Below the pieces are notes generated by a model, which worked only from the letters and a program-made list of their open reading frames with translations, was not told the origin of the DNA and made no database searches. A stretch of 64,000 bases of DNA from Euptelea pleiosperma (Eukaryota; Streptophyta; Magnoliopsida; Ranunculales; Eupteleaceae), in the NCBI GenBank assembly GCA_035048495.1, contig CM068552.1, forward strand, positions 20,276,154-20,340,153, given 5' to 3'. Below are positions 44,621 to 56,422 of the stretch, in pieces (positions within the stretch are counted from its first letter, which is position 1; every line of letters begins with the position of its first letter). A program made the translations under genes and the position numbers.

Positions 44621-46387
44621 AATACCCTTTAAGGAAAGATTTTAGTGTTATATCAAACCTTTTAGATCCAAGGGTGGTTTTGGATTAGCTACTTTCTTAT
44701 TGGCAATCAAGCCAATCAGTTGGATCCTACTTTTTCGGGTTTTGCACGAATAGATTTTGCCTTGCCAATTTCAAACTTCTAAAGTGGGTTTAAAAGTGTA
44801 GAAAAAATAATGTAGGAAACACTCCAAAAAAGTTTTAGAGAACTTCTAAGAACTCGTGCAATTCCATAACTTTCCAAATTTAGCTGCAGACTAATCGAGA
44901 TTAATATGAAAACTTTTGAGATTCTTTAAGCTTCTTCGAATGTTAGATAAACATGTGTGTCAAAAAATAATGTCAAATACCATGAAAATGAAAATGATGC
45001 AAAGGCAATAAAACCCCAATTTTACAACTTAGTTCAATAAAACCATTCAATCCCTTTCTTACACGTAACATACATCATCATCAATCCAGGCCGTTCAAAT
45101 GTTGGGCAGCCCCTGGATTTATCACAAAACCAAAACTCAGGCTATTTTGACAACCCTAAATGTGTCTAGTGAATTCAATATCAACGAGGTTCTCAATCAT
45201 ATGGTTGAGATTTGTGACATTTGTCAAAATTGAAATAACTTTAGTGTCCAAAGCTAAACCCAACATTTGTTTTGTTTGGATTGACGAGCCTAAGACCATG
45301 GACGTGCAATCCATTGTTTGCCTCGAAGGATCCTCAGATTTTTACGTTTTTTATGCCCATTTTGCAGAAAGAGGAATCTCTATAAAAACCTCTTTTCCCA
45401 CTAACCAAGACATGGTGGCACCAATTCAAGGAAATCCCCTCCGAATGCTTGCAACCATTCACGCCTTCAAATTTTCCACAAGGTTAATTGGCTGAATTAG
45501 GTCACCAAGCATTCTGAATGTATCGTATCCAAAGGTTTTAGATTTTTTTGAATGACTACAATGCCCATAACACTCTTAGTTTCTCTCAGAATCCGCACAT
45601 AGATCATCCGAATTTACCTCTATTCTCACTCTTATTTTAAAGTTTTATAGATTTATTCGTTAGGGCTGCAACTCGGGCGGGTTGGGTCGGGTTGGAGTTC
45701 AGCCCTAGCCCAGCCCAACCCAACCTAACCTTAAAGGTTGTGAACCCTAACCAACCCAACACAAGGTCGGGCCTAGATTTTCCAACCCTAACCCAACCCT
45801 ATCCAGTTGATCGGGTTAGTCGGGTGGTCGGTGATCGATTTCTTAATTTTTTCTATTGGTTGGAAAGATTGCTAGATTCTTTTCATAATAATGTGTGGTG
45901 ATCAGATCGATATAATATGATCAACTTAAGGTCTATTGCCCTCGGGGAACGTCACGGCACTTGATTCATCCACTCTCACCATCCCAGACGTTTTCAACCA
46001 ATGGACCAACTTTTTAATGGGCCTCAACAAACATGAGACAGACCAGACACTTTTGGGTATGGACCAGCCGATTTATAAATTTATTTATTGACCACTAGGC
46101 ACTAATTTCAATTTTTTGTTTTGTTTTCTAGAGTTCCTGATCGATCGAGGTCAATAGAAAACATCATATTCAATTGACTGTTGGGATGCTGTAATCCATC
46201 CAAGATGTGGGCCCACAAAGTATATGCAACTTTTTTTTGCCATTTTAAAGAGAGTTGACGACATCCTATGGAAAAGAAGTAGCAAAATATGAATTTCATT
46301 ATACCTTTGTTTCGGCACCTGTGTCGCGTGTGTCTTACTATTTTAATGCCAAAATTTGGGTATCACACCACGTGGCGTTAACCTTGC
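44621..46387. other. Intergenic DNA with one GGGTTGGG-rich repeat
   Basis: No gene is supported. At 45664-45830, TAGGGCTGCAACTCGGGCGGG leads into alternating GGGTTGGGTCGGG / CCCAACCC words. This resembles the end of a common plant hAT-like non-autonomous element, but no partner end was found. A 112-codon open frame at 45160-45495 has no recognised domain. Confidence 0.4.
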
Positions 46388-46402
46388 ACCTATTAGTTCA
46401 TT

Positions 46403-46741
46403 TTTATTTTTTTTTGGGTCGGGATCGGGGGACAACCATTTTGGCGGCCCAACATTGAAGATGAATCAATGGCTTATTTTTGGTGATGATGATCTCCTCA
46501 CCATATAGATCGCCCCAACAAAAAATCAGCCCATTCTGAAATTTCTAACCCCCTCAAATGTGGTTTTCAAGTTACACGGTGAAAATCAATGGTCTATAAT
46601 TCTTCAACTTCTAAATCAATCTACGAATATCGGACTGATTTGAATTTTTTTAGGATGATCTCCTCACCAAAAATCAGCCAAAATGGTTGTCAAAAATGGT
46701 TGTCCCCCGGCCCGATCCCGACCTTTTTTTTATTATAAGCA
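46403..46741 (-). mobile_element. Retroposon-like insertion with 15-bp target duplication
   Basis: ACCTATTAGTTCATT is repeated exactly at 46388-46402 and 46742-46756. The plus strand starts with a T-rich run (46401-46415), i.e. a poly-A-like tail on the minus strand, as expected for a LINE-mobilised (SINE-like) insertion. The body also has inverted ends, GGTCGGGATCGGG(G)GACAACC at about 46416 and its complement ending at 46722. An internal direct repeat (GATGATCTCCTCACC, near 46485 and 46651) lies between. No Pol III boxes were confirmed. Confidence 0.6.
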
Positions 46742-46889
46742 ACCTATTAGTTCATTAAATGCACTTTCACCCTACTCGCCCCGATTAATAAAACAAATGT
46801 TCTTGGTTCAAAATAGTTTTCCTGAAAAATATCCACACTAATCTACTTAATATTTCTCATGCCATTAATTATACTAGGGGATCGCCACA

Positions 46890-47080
46890 TGCGATGAACG
46901 TGCACCTTACACATGGCAGCACCTTAGAGATCGATGACCGTATAGACATTTTGCCCATCCCTAGGGGGATCTACATACGAAAATTCATCTGACTAGTTAT
47001 TTTTGTCCATTGGATTATAGTCTTTTTCATTGTTTGTTTTTAACCGTAGATTTTGAGTATTATTTGGCTAGTGACAAAAT
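46890..47080. mobile_element. Foldback MITE family, partial copy
   Basis: One arm only: CACATGGCAGCACCTTAGAGA, GACCGTATAGACATTTTG, GGGGATCTACATACGAAAATTCATCTGACT. The G-box is degraded to CACATGGC. Confidence 0.5.
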
Positions 47081-47210
47081 GACACCACTATACAACATGA
47101 TATCTATGGCTCTTAAACCATGTGATCATTACTAATTTAATAATGAAGTATGTACGGGTAGCTTTTGGTTTTGTTTTTGTTTTTATTTTTAAAGTATCCA
47201 AGTTGATGAT

Positions 47211-47520
47211 AATATGATCCACGTGGAACACTCTTAGATACCACTCACCATATAAATGTTTTTACTATCCATGGTTAGATCTATGTATCAAAATTTACTC
47301 TGATTAGTAATTTATAGCCATTGGATTATAGTCATTTTCATGGATTATTTTCTACCGTGTATTTCAAGAATTACGATAAAAAAGTTAGAAATTACTAATC
47401 AAGCTTATTTTTGTTACATAAGTTCAGTTAGGGATGTGTCAGACATCATACGGTTAGTATTCTCCGATAGTGTGCCATGTAGCTTACAATGTGGGTCCAT
47501 CATCAACTTCGATGATGGAT
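47211..47520. mobile_element. Foldback MITE copy F (G-box family)
   Basis: The left arm has TCCACGTGGAACACTCTTAGA and ACCATATAAATGTTT. The right arm has CATCATACGGTTAG, CCGATAGTGTGCCATGTAGC and AATGTGGGTCC. The central dyad is around 47335. Ends are diverged and no target duplication was found. Confidence 0.65.
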
Positions 47521-48678
47521 CTATCATCTAATTTTTTCAAATGAATAGTTTAAGTGCCACGTTAAATGAAATGATTACTTGAACAACTGCGTTGGAATGT
47601 GAAATTGCTAATGACCAAAGAACCCTTATCAATTAAAATAATTTCTACACCTGAAAGAAGCAATGCTTGTCAATTTAATGAACTTGAGGGTCATATTAGG
47701 AGCAAGATTTTTTTATTTTTTGCAATAAAAGAGAGCATTGAAGAGTTGCAGGGCTGACGTGTCTTTAACACCAATAAGATCGAAGAACCCGTTCCAAAGT
47801 AAAAAAAAATCATGAAAATGAAAAGAAACAAAAGAGGGGTATTTTGGGCATAATTGGGATTTAGCGTGAGGCACGCAAGAAGGACCTTCGTCCGTTATAT
47901 AGTAGAATAGATTAGAAGGACGCTACATGTGATGCTCATGCACCTTATACAGACGTGGCACACTCTTAGGTCGCGTTTGATTGCCAAGATGGAAATTTTC
48001 ATTTTCCTTGGGAAAACATAACTTTCCATTGTTAGGTAGCCATATTAAATCTGTATAATTTTCCCTACCAAACCATTTAAATCTGGATAATTTTTCCTAA
48101 TAAGCCTGTAATTCATTTCCTATCTAGATAGACGAGAATCCATTTCCACCCGAAAATACACATTTATTTTCTCGCATGATAGAAAATAAAGGTGTATTCC
48201 AGATTTAAATGTATTATGTGTTCTCGGTTGCAACCAATCAGCCATTTAAGGCATTTCCCACCAGTGTTTTAAAACTCGTCGAGTCAACTTGAAACTCAGT
48301 CGAGTTGACTTGACTCGGCTGAATTTCGAGTTGACTCGAAATAAATTCGAATCAAATAAACAATGGATTTGGTGCGTTATTTTTTACCGTTGTTTTACAA
48401 TCGACGCACAAAATAAGTTCGTAGAACACCTTGTCAAAACGAAGTCAACCAAATCTTATAAATTTTACTTATAAAAATATGATATTTATATATTAATATT
48501 AAAATATGTATATAATATTAGTATAATACTCGAGTCGAGTTTGAGTCTTCGAGTCTTCGATATTAAAAGTGAAGTGTGAATTGTGAAGTGCGAAAGAGAC
48601 TAGAGTTGCAGGTCTTGTCACTGTAGTGTGGCCGTGTGGGTCCAACGGAGAGGAAGTTGCAGGTGTGGCATGGATCAT

Positions 48679-48744
<66 letters not shown>

Positions 48745-49670
48745 TAACCTGATTAGCAACCAGCGGCAATGTAGACTATTATTGTTGCAACTTGCAGGTG
48801 GAGCCGTGGAGCCGTGCGGTGGGTACTATAGATTGCACAAGGAAGGTAGGATGAGGGAGAGACGAGAACAAATGGGGGTAAGGTCCGTATGGACCATTAG
48901 GGTTTTTTTTTAGCTTTTAATCCATTTTTTTGTCGTTTTAGAATCTGATTAAATTGGCTGAATTAATCGCTAAAAAATCATATTCGTGTTCTATTCATGA
49001 ACCCCTAAAAAATCGCGAATTATTTATATTTTTTTGATGTATTCGTCTGTATGTGGCTACCACCTAAAAATGATTAATCCATTAATTCATCGCGAACTTA
49101 ACAACTAGGTAGGTGGAGAAGCTCTAGGTGGGCAGTACCTTCATCTTTGTCAGCTCCATACCCTCCCTTTTACTCTATGAATGGCAGCAATTTAACATTC
49201 TTATGAGTGCCAACAATTTAACATTTTAATTATTAAAATAAAAATGGCAGAATTTTTGAAGCGGCCATCATGCCTCAATGATCGCACGCCACATTTACCC
49301 ATGTTACTTTTGAAAAAGGTTTTTTTAACACCAAATCCTAAACCTAGGTATATGTGGCACGTCAGCATTGGGCACATAAACGCCGCTTCAAAAACTTTTG
49401 CCAAAATAAGGGCTTTCCTTTGGCCACATAGCAGAGGTTGTCTAGGCTGATAATTGCCACGTGGTGAGGGGCGGTGGCAAAGCTGGGAGAAAATTTTTGA
49501 AGCGGTAGGATTTTTGAAACATCGATCATGCACCAATGATCACGCGCTATACCGATGGTTACTTTTTAAAAGACGGATGGATGGCTCTTTGATCCAAAAA
49601 TTTAACCCTGGGGAGAATTTTCCGGTAGGTCTGTGGGGCGAATAAAAAATGCGTCGTGTGGCACTCTACT
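47521..49670. other. Intergenic DNA with small element fragments
   Basis: No host gene is supported. Around 47965 GGTCGCGTTTGATTGCCAAGATGG resembles a common plant MITE end. At 48261-48345 and 48530-48560 dense GACTCGA/TCGAGTC words follow CAGTGTTTTAAAACTCG, a hAT-like end without an identified partner. The segment 49230-49600 carries several words of the G-box family (GCCACGTGG at 49457). Confidence 0.4.
48681..48740 (+). repeat. (GA)30 microsatellite
   Basis: Sixty uninterrupted bases of GA. Its perfect state suggests a highly variable locus. Confidence 0.98.
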
Positions 49671-50011
49671 GAAGTAAAACTTCGCTGACCCCCCACAGTG
49701 CCATGTGGCATACTTTTAGAGAACCCTGAAAGTTGGATGTTTGGCCAATCCCTAGATGGGCCTACAAACCAAAAATCAGCATGATTAGTGATTTCTAACC
49801 TTTGGATCCTTGTACCCCAATAATGGTTAATGATGCTCAAATTCCCACAATTAAAATCAACCCATGAAAAATGACTCCAGTTCAATGCTTAGAAATCACT
49901 AATCAGGTTGATTTTTGATTTTTGTAGGTCTACCAAGGGATTGGCCAAACATCCATATGGCCAACATCGTCTAAAAATTTGCCACGTGGAGGCAGTTAGT
50001 GGAATTTTACT
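49671..50011. mobile_element. Foldback MITE copy G, near-perfect 9-bp duplication
   Basis: Ends GAAGTAAAACTTC and, inverted, AGTAAAATTCC. Flanks CACTCTACT (49662-49670) and CACTCTTCT (50012-50020) agree at 8 of 9 bases, supporting Mutator-type transposition. The arms carry GCCATGTGGC / GCCACGTGG, GGATGTTTGGCCAATCC and AATCAGCATGATTAG with their complements. Confidence 0.8.
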
Positions 50012-50079
50012 CACTCTTCTTGGGCCCGCTGCCACATGAATGATTGGCCCACCCCTTGATGACCCTACACACGAACAAC

Positions 50080-50445
50080 AGTATAACTTTGCTGACCAGC
50101 GCCAGTTAGTAAATTTGCTGATCAACCACAATATGAACTACGTGGCATAGTTTTAGAGATTCCGGGGCGTATGGATGTTTGGTCCAACCCTAGATGGACA
50201 TACATAGAAAAAAAAAATTAGCCTGATTAGAGTTCTCTAAGCGTTGGATTGGAGTCGTTTTCATGGGTTGATTTTTAGCCATGGAATTTGAGCATTATTG
50301 ACGATTATTTGGGGTACAAATTTCCAAAGGTTTGATATAGGATGATTTTTATTTTATAGGTCCACCTTAGGAATTGGCCAAACATCCATATGGTTAGCTT
50401 CCTCAAAGAGTGTGCCACGTGGCTGATATTGTGGTCATTCAGCCT
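50080..50445. mobile_element. Foldback MITE copy H (G-box family)
   Basis: The left end AGTATAACTTTGCTGACCAGC leads to CTACGTGGCATAG and CGTATGGATGTTTGGTCC. The right arm has CATCCATATGGTTAG and GTGCCACGTGGCTGATATTG. The right terminus is lost. Confidence 0.65.
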
Positions 50446-51162
50446 GATTGGTGATCTCTAGGTTTTTTTTTTGGGTACTCAGATTGACTGTTGGTGTAGG
50501 TCCATCGCTTAATGGGCCGATCATTCAGGGTCAGTGGGCCCGAAAAGAGTATGCCACATGGTTATTTTTATGCTCTCCACTGGGGAAAAAACACTCTTCT
50601 CAGGGTAAATTTTGTCTGCTTGGATCTTGCCACGCTATAACATGTAAGAAAAGGCAAAGACTTTGACTATGGGTGAGAAAGACAGTCATACACCCCCTTT
50701 TGACGGTGCAAAAAATTCCAATCGTGGGGATAACGTTGTCGGAGAAGTGGAGCCCACCCTGAAGAAGAAAAATGAAGAACAGGACTTATGTGGGGCCCAC
50801 CAACGACTTTGAACCACGCTCAGGCAAAAAAAAAAAAAAAAAAAGAACACTTTGAACGACCAACAAATTAACAATCTCGACAATAACAAATCTATAGATT
50901 CAGAAGAACAGAGGAAACAGAATATCCTCCCCCATCCCCACTTAAAAAGAATCAGAGAAATTAAAGTTTAAAATCACCCAAAATTCTCGTGTCCAGGGCT
51001 TCTTGGGTTCCAGAATCCAAACCTCACATTCACCCAACTCTATGCCTCGTTAATTCGCGCCACCACGTGTGCTATATGCAAGAAAAAATTGCTAGAGAAT
51101 AATCACGTGGAACACCATTGGTTGATCCTTGGTGGGACCAACTAAATTATGTGGGTCCCACA
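50446..51162. other. Intergenic DNA, nothing recognised
   Basis: Non-coding; one CCACCACGTGTG word near 51061 and a poly-A run near 50825. Ends with the GTCCCACA target duplication of the hAT-type element. Confidence 0.35.
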
Positions 51163-51723
51163 CAGTGGCGGAGCCAAGGGGTGCAACTGTCTCCTCATCT
51201 TTAAAATTGATAGCCCGTATGGTCGGTCTAGCGATTTGTTGCTACTCACCAGTCACCGCTGCCCTCTGGGCCCACTGACTGCATGGACGACCTTTAGTGG
51301 GCAAACCCACCAAAAATCACCCCTGATGGGTAATCTATTGTCATGTGATTTTAGTACTTTTTAAGGCGTGATTCTAGCCGTTGATTCAACAAATATTTTG
51401 GGTATTAAATCCAACGACTAAAAATCACCAAACAAGTTGATTTTTTGGATGATTGTCTACCAAAACGTGGGCTAAACATTCATGTGGTGAGTGGGCCCAT
51501 GTGGCAGCTGTGAGTAACGAAAATCACGAGTAAAACTTTACTGACCAGCCTGACCACCCAAATATGATCCACGTGGTGCATTTTTAGAGGACGTTGACTG
51601 TATTGATGGTTGGCCAATCTCTAGGTGGACATACAAGCAAAAAATCAGCCCGATTAGTGATTTCAAACCTTTAGATACTGTACCCCAAATAATGTTCTAA
51701 TTCCCACAGTTAAAATTTCACCA

Positions 51724-52664
51724 AGGGTCTGTTTGGTACGCATGCAAACCATTACCCGTGCAATGGTTTGTGCATGCAATGGTTTATACAACCATATTAT
51801 TTTCTGGCGTTTGGTTCGCACTAACTTTGCATATGCAAAGTTCAAAATTTATGCATTGTTCATATGTAATTTGGTCCATGCGCATGCCCACTTAGGAAAG
51901 TACAGAATATGTGGGCCCCACATATTAAGTACGAAAAAAAAAACTCGAATTTTTTGTACTAAATAAGTGGGCCCCACATATTTGAACATGAATTCAAATT
52001 TTCAAAAATGAAAAAAATTAAAAAAATAGAAAAATAATCGGCAATAACATAATTAACAGACGTTCTTTTTTTTCATAAAATCTTTCAAAAAATAATGGTC
52101 GTTATTTTCCGGTATATTTTTTCAACATTTTAATGGTATATAACGTAACGAGGGAGGTCCGAATCCGTTATGGCAAAAATAATGGCCATTGTAACGGATT
52201 CGGACCTCCCCCGTTACGTTATGTACCGAAAATGGTAAAAAAATAACGATCGTTATTTTATGTTGTAACGAAAATAATGATCATTATTTTTTGAAAAAAA
52301 TTGTTTAAAAAGGGTCATTATTTTTTCTTTAATTTTTTTTTTCCATTTTTCTCGTTTTTTTAAATTTTAAATTTTAATGCTACTTTTTCTATTATTTCTG
52401 GTTTTTTTTTTTTTTTGAAAAATAGGGTTTGATTTGAGAAAATATTGGATTTTAATTTGTACCTTATGCAAATCGTTTGCACTAGGAGGCTGTGTAAACG
52501 ATTGCTCAGGAGGTGAAATGGGTTTTTAATTGCTAAAGAGGGTGAGCATTCATTTGCCCATGTGCATATGCAAATTGCCGAATGTGTGCGTACCAAACAT
52601 AATGTGTGCGTACCAAACATGCGTGATTTGCACACTCAATTTGGACGCATATCAAAGGCACCCT
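51724..52664. mobile_element. Inner element with AGGGT...TTTGGTACGC ends
   Basis: Ends AGGGTCTGTTTGGTACGCATGC and, inverted, AGGGTGCCTTTGATATGCG. Inside are an inverted pair of GTGGGCCCCACATA near 51915 and 51968, a long hairpin at 52142-52220, and a tandem duplicate of AATGTGTGCGTACCAAACAT at 52579-52619. No coding sequence. Superfamily uncertain; no target duplication resolved. Confidence 0.65.
52142..52220. repeat. Near-perfect hairpin, about 34-bp arms
   Basis: Arms pair through AACGTAACG, GGGAGGTCCGAATCCGTTA and their complements, with a loop of about 15 bases rich in ATAATGG. Only one or two mismatches. Confidence 0.85.
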
Positions 52665-53358
52665 AATTAGATTGATTTTTGATTTGTAAGTCCACTCCCT
52701 TGACCAAACATCCATACGGTCAGTGTCCTCTAAAAATGTGCCACGTGGTTTATATCGTCCAAGTTTTACTCTAAAAATCATGTACCTGATGCTTTTGCTG
52801 TCAGATCTACCTGTAACCTCACGACCCTTTCAAAAATGGCCGTCAGATCTACCTGTAACCTCACGACCCTTTCAAAAATGGGTAGTGATGTAACAAGGTA
52901 TACCCGAGATCTTTTCAATTGCAAAAGCGGATTTTTGGTAGTCACAGTTGCCATCTGGGCCAGTGACCGCATGGATGTTTAGCCCACCTCTTAGTAGACA
53001 TTCATAAAAAAAAATCAGCTTGTTTGATGATTTTTAGCCATTGGTTTTAGTACTACAAATATATTTGCATTCAACGGCTATAAGAACATCTTAAAAGGTG
53101 CTAAAATCTAATGGTCATAGAATACCAATCAGATTGATTTTTGGTGTGTATATCTATCAAGGGGTGGGACAAACATCCATGCCACCAATGGATCCAGATG
53201 GCAACACTGAGTAACAGAAATGGTGCTAGCTTAGGCTTCCTCTTAAGGTATTGGACGGTTGCCTCCGCCTGCTGCCGCCTGCACCTGGCCCACTTTGACA
53301 GTTGCTTGCCGCTCGCCCACCCATTAAACAAGATCCTCATTCCGCCACTGGGCCCACA

Positions 53359-53777
53359 GACTACGCGTTTTCTACGAAATTACCAAGAAGATGAGATTTG
53401 AGGACTCAATTGAGTTGGGAACACAAAGACTTTAGAGGTTTTGGTGGGCCCCATAAAGAAGACTATTAATTGTGCGTGTTAAAAGGGATGGGGGAATATA
53501 TGCGACAGTCTAGTCAAAGAAGTAGGAGAAGGAACTGTGTTACCAGTCAGTTGGTCAAAGTCTTTGCTCCAGTCAACCATACCTCCCACCCACAAACTCC
53601 CACCAAAACTCATAAACAAACCCCCTCTTTCTGCTCTGGTTCAGCCTTCAGAGTTCAGAACTTCAGACCCTCCGCCTTCCCCTTCTTCTTCTGCTTCTTC
53701 TCCTTCTTCTTTTTACACAAGAAAACAAAAGAAAAGAAGGAAAAAAGATGGTGTAGGATAAGCTCCAACATTCTAAA
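53359..53777 (+). promoter_or_regulatory. Proximal promoter and 5' leader of the LRR receptor kinase
   Basis: The 419 bases between the hAT element's right target duplication and the kinase ATG. An ATATAT-type word near 53495 could be a TATA element. A CT-rich stretch at 53670-53715 resembles a plant 5' leader. The short distance means upstream control elements, if any, lie inside the inserted elements. Confidence 0.5.
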
Positions 53778-56313
53778 ATGAGCAGGTACGTACATGGCAC
53801 CTCCCTCTTTTTCTTCTTCTTCTTCTTCATTCCTTTCGTCTTGTCCCAACTCTCTCCAAACCAGAACGAAACCATTACCAAAATCTCCATACTTGTCAAC
53901 AACAACAGCAACACTGTTTGGAACACCAAAGACCCAAATCCCTGTTCATGGGAAGGAGTGACTTGCACCACCAACAATAAATCCATAACCCATCTCTCCC
54001 TCTCTGGTTTTGCCATTTCTAGCATTGAGATTCTTACGGATTTGTGTCAGATTGATTCATTAGAGTCCATTAATCTCTCCAACAATTCCTTGACTTCCAT
54101 CCCTGATGGGTTCATCACAAATTGTGGACAGATTAATGGCTTAAAGATGTTGAATCTCAGTAACAACGAGTTGTCTGGTTCCTTGCCGAATTTTCGTGGT
54201 TTTGTTGGGTTGGAGTCCTTGGATTTGTCTATGAATTTTTTGGGTGGAAATATTAATTTGCAACTAGATGGGTTGGTTGGGATTAAAAGCTTGAATCTGA
54301 GTTTCAACCAGTTCAATGGACCTGTTCCTACCGGTCTTGGTAAATGCATGGTTTTGGAGGAATTTCAGCTTTCGAAGAACCATTTCGAAGGTCGAATCCC
54401 TGAAGAACTCATGAGTTGTGGAAATCTAACCCTGATTGATCTCACTTCGAATAATCTTAATGGGTCTGTTCCAATTACTATAGGAGAGCTCTCCAAGTTG
54501 GAAACTCTCCTTCTCTCTGCCAATCTTCTGATTGGAAGAATACCTGGGAGTCTTTCGAGGATTCAGACCCTGTCGCGGCTTGCTGCAAACCAAAATCGTT
54601 TCACAGGTATCGTCCCTCCTGGAATTTCAAGATATGTGAACAATTTGGACCTGAGTTACAATGGATTAAGCGGGCCGATCCCATTGGACCTTCTGTCGCC
54701 TTCGAATTTGCAGTCTGTCGATCTTTCGAACAATTCACTATCAGGGCCGATCCCCACGAACTTCTCGCCGAGTTTGTTTAGGTTGCGATTGGGAGCCAAC
54801 TCGATCAATGGGACCATCCCCTTAGAAGTTGGAATGCTCTCAAAATTGACCTATCTTGAGCTTGATAACAATAAGTTAAGTGGGGAGATTCCCCTGGAGT
54901 TGGGGGACTGTGGGAATTTAGCTCTGTTAAATCTCGCAGAAAATGAGCTGACAGGTTCGTTGCCTAAAGAGTTGGGAAAGCTTACGAAGCTTCAAGTTAT
55001 GAAGCTCCAATCCAACAGGCTAATTGGAGAAATTCCTGATCAGCTTTCCCAATTACAGAACTTGTTGACGCTGAATATCAGCCGAAATTTGCTTACTGGT
55101 TCAATCCCTTCTGCAATTATCAGCTTACCAAAGCTTACAAACTTAAACCTACAAGAAAACGGCCTCAATGGTTCAATACCTGATTCAATTAGTAGTTTGA
55201 AATTACTGTTAGAACTCCAGCTCGGACACAATCGTTTAAATGGGAAGATTCCAATAATGCCAATTAGCCTGCAGATTGCACTCAACCTCAGCAGTAACTT
55301 CTTTGATGGAGCTATCCCAGAGACACTCCGCAGTTTATCTGCATTAGAGGTTTTGGATCTCTCAAACAACAACTTTACGGGTAAGATCCCGGATTTTCTC
55401 ACTACAATGGTAAGCCTCACGCAGTTGTTGCTTTCTAACAATCAGCTCTCAGGAACCATTCCAAAGTTCCCAAACTATATCTCCGTCAATACCTCTGGTA
55501 ATGTGGATCTCATCAATAAAACTACCTCAAACCCTACCCCTACTCCACCAAGGAAGAGAGATTCAGCCACTGTGGCAGTTCTTGTTGCAGTTGCAAGTGC
55601 AGTTCTTGCTGTTGGGGTTGTTGGAGTGATTCTTGTTCTAGTTTCAAGACGGTTTTATCGAGTCAATGATGAGAACCTACACGCAGAAGAACAACTCCCT
55701 CTGCCTCAGGTTGTCAATGGCCGTCTGTTAACTGCAAATATCATTCACAGAAATGGCATCGATTTCACCAAAGCAATGGAAGTAGTTAGTAATCCAGCAA
55801 ACATCATACTCAAGAGCAGGTTTTCAACCTATTACAAGGCTGTCATGCCCTGTGGAACGAGCTATTATGTAAAGAAGCTTAACTGGAGTGACAAGATATT
55901 CCAGCTGGGGAGCCATGAGAGGTTTGGACAAGAGCTAGAGGTCTTAGGGAGGCTGACCAACTCGAATGTCATGATCCCTCTGGCCTATGTTTTGACTCTT
56001 GATAGCGCTTATCTCTTCTACGAGTATGCCCAAAAGGGAACTCTCTTTGATGTTCTTCACGTAAGTTCGGGAAATGCTTTGGATTGGGCAAGTCGTTACA
56101 GTATAGCTGTTGGAGTAGCTCAGGGTCTGGCTTTTCTCCATGGGTGCACCACTGGTCCCGTTATCCTCCTAGACCTTTCGGCCAAAAGCATCCTACTGAA
56201 GTCAATCAAGGAGCCTCAGGTTGGGGATATTGAGCTTTGTAAGGTCATCGATCCTTCAAGGAGCACTGGGAGCCTTTCGACAATTGCTGGTTCTGTCGGA
56301 TACATTCCTCCAG
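53778..56313 (+). CDS. LRR receptor-like kinase, PXC3-related, exon 1
   Basis: The exon encodes residues 1-845 of a 947-residue protein. Residues 1-23 form a signal peptide (LFFFFFFFIPFVLS core). The LRR N-terminal cap has the Cys pair in NPCSWEGVTC. About 20 leucine-rich repeats follow to about residue 575, with several N-glycosylation sites. A transmembrane helix spans about 595-621, then a basic RRFYR. The kinase-like domain starts near 664. The Lys of subdomain II (VKKL, about 698) and the helix C Glu (GQELEVLG) are present. The Gly-rich loop is degenerate (SRFSTYYKA), the HRD triad reads LLD with Ser in place of the following Asn, and DFG reads DIE. Order and motifs fit the PXC3/At2g41820 group, plasma-membrane receptors with atypical kinases. 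The exon ends CCAG|GTGAAG. Confidence 0.93.
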
Positions 56314-56422
56314 GTGAAGATCACTAACCCTGTTTTAACACTGAAGTTTCTTTTTCGAGTTGTGGGTAGACTAACTGTTCAATTCTCTAACCTTTGGGCT
56401 TTTCTGTTTTTATGGTTTGCAG

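Larger units (their letters stand above)
51528..52771. mobile_element. Foldback MITE copy I, split by another element
   Basis: Ends GAGTAAAACTTTACTGACC and, inverted, GAGTAAAACTT. Flanks share AAAATCA (left CGAAAATCA, right TAAAAATCA, with one extra base at left). G-boxes TCCACGTGG near 51570 and CCACGTGGTT at 52741. The middle is replaced by the element at 51724-52664. Confidence 0.75.
51163..53350. mobile_element. Composite hAT-type non-autonomous element
   Basis: Ends CAGTGGCGGA and, inverted, CAGTGGCGGA. Flanks GTCCCACA (51155-51162) and GGCCCACA (53351-53358) agree at 7 of 8 bases, as for hAT 8-bp duplications. CAGTGGCGGAGCCA is a familiar plant hAT MITE end. The two sides have related foldback sequences (about 51225-51510 and 52960-53190). 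The centre is occupied by a nested G-box MITE (51528-52771), itself holding another element. No transposase. Confidence 0.85.

Noticed and set aside
45160..45495. 111-codon plus-strand frame
   Set aside because: No recognisable family; composition matches surrounding non-coding DNA.
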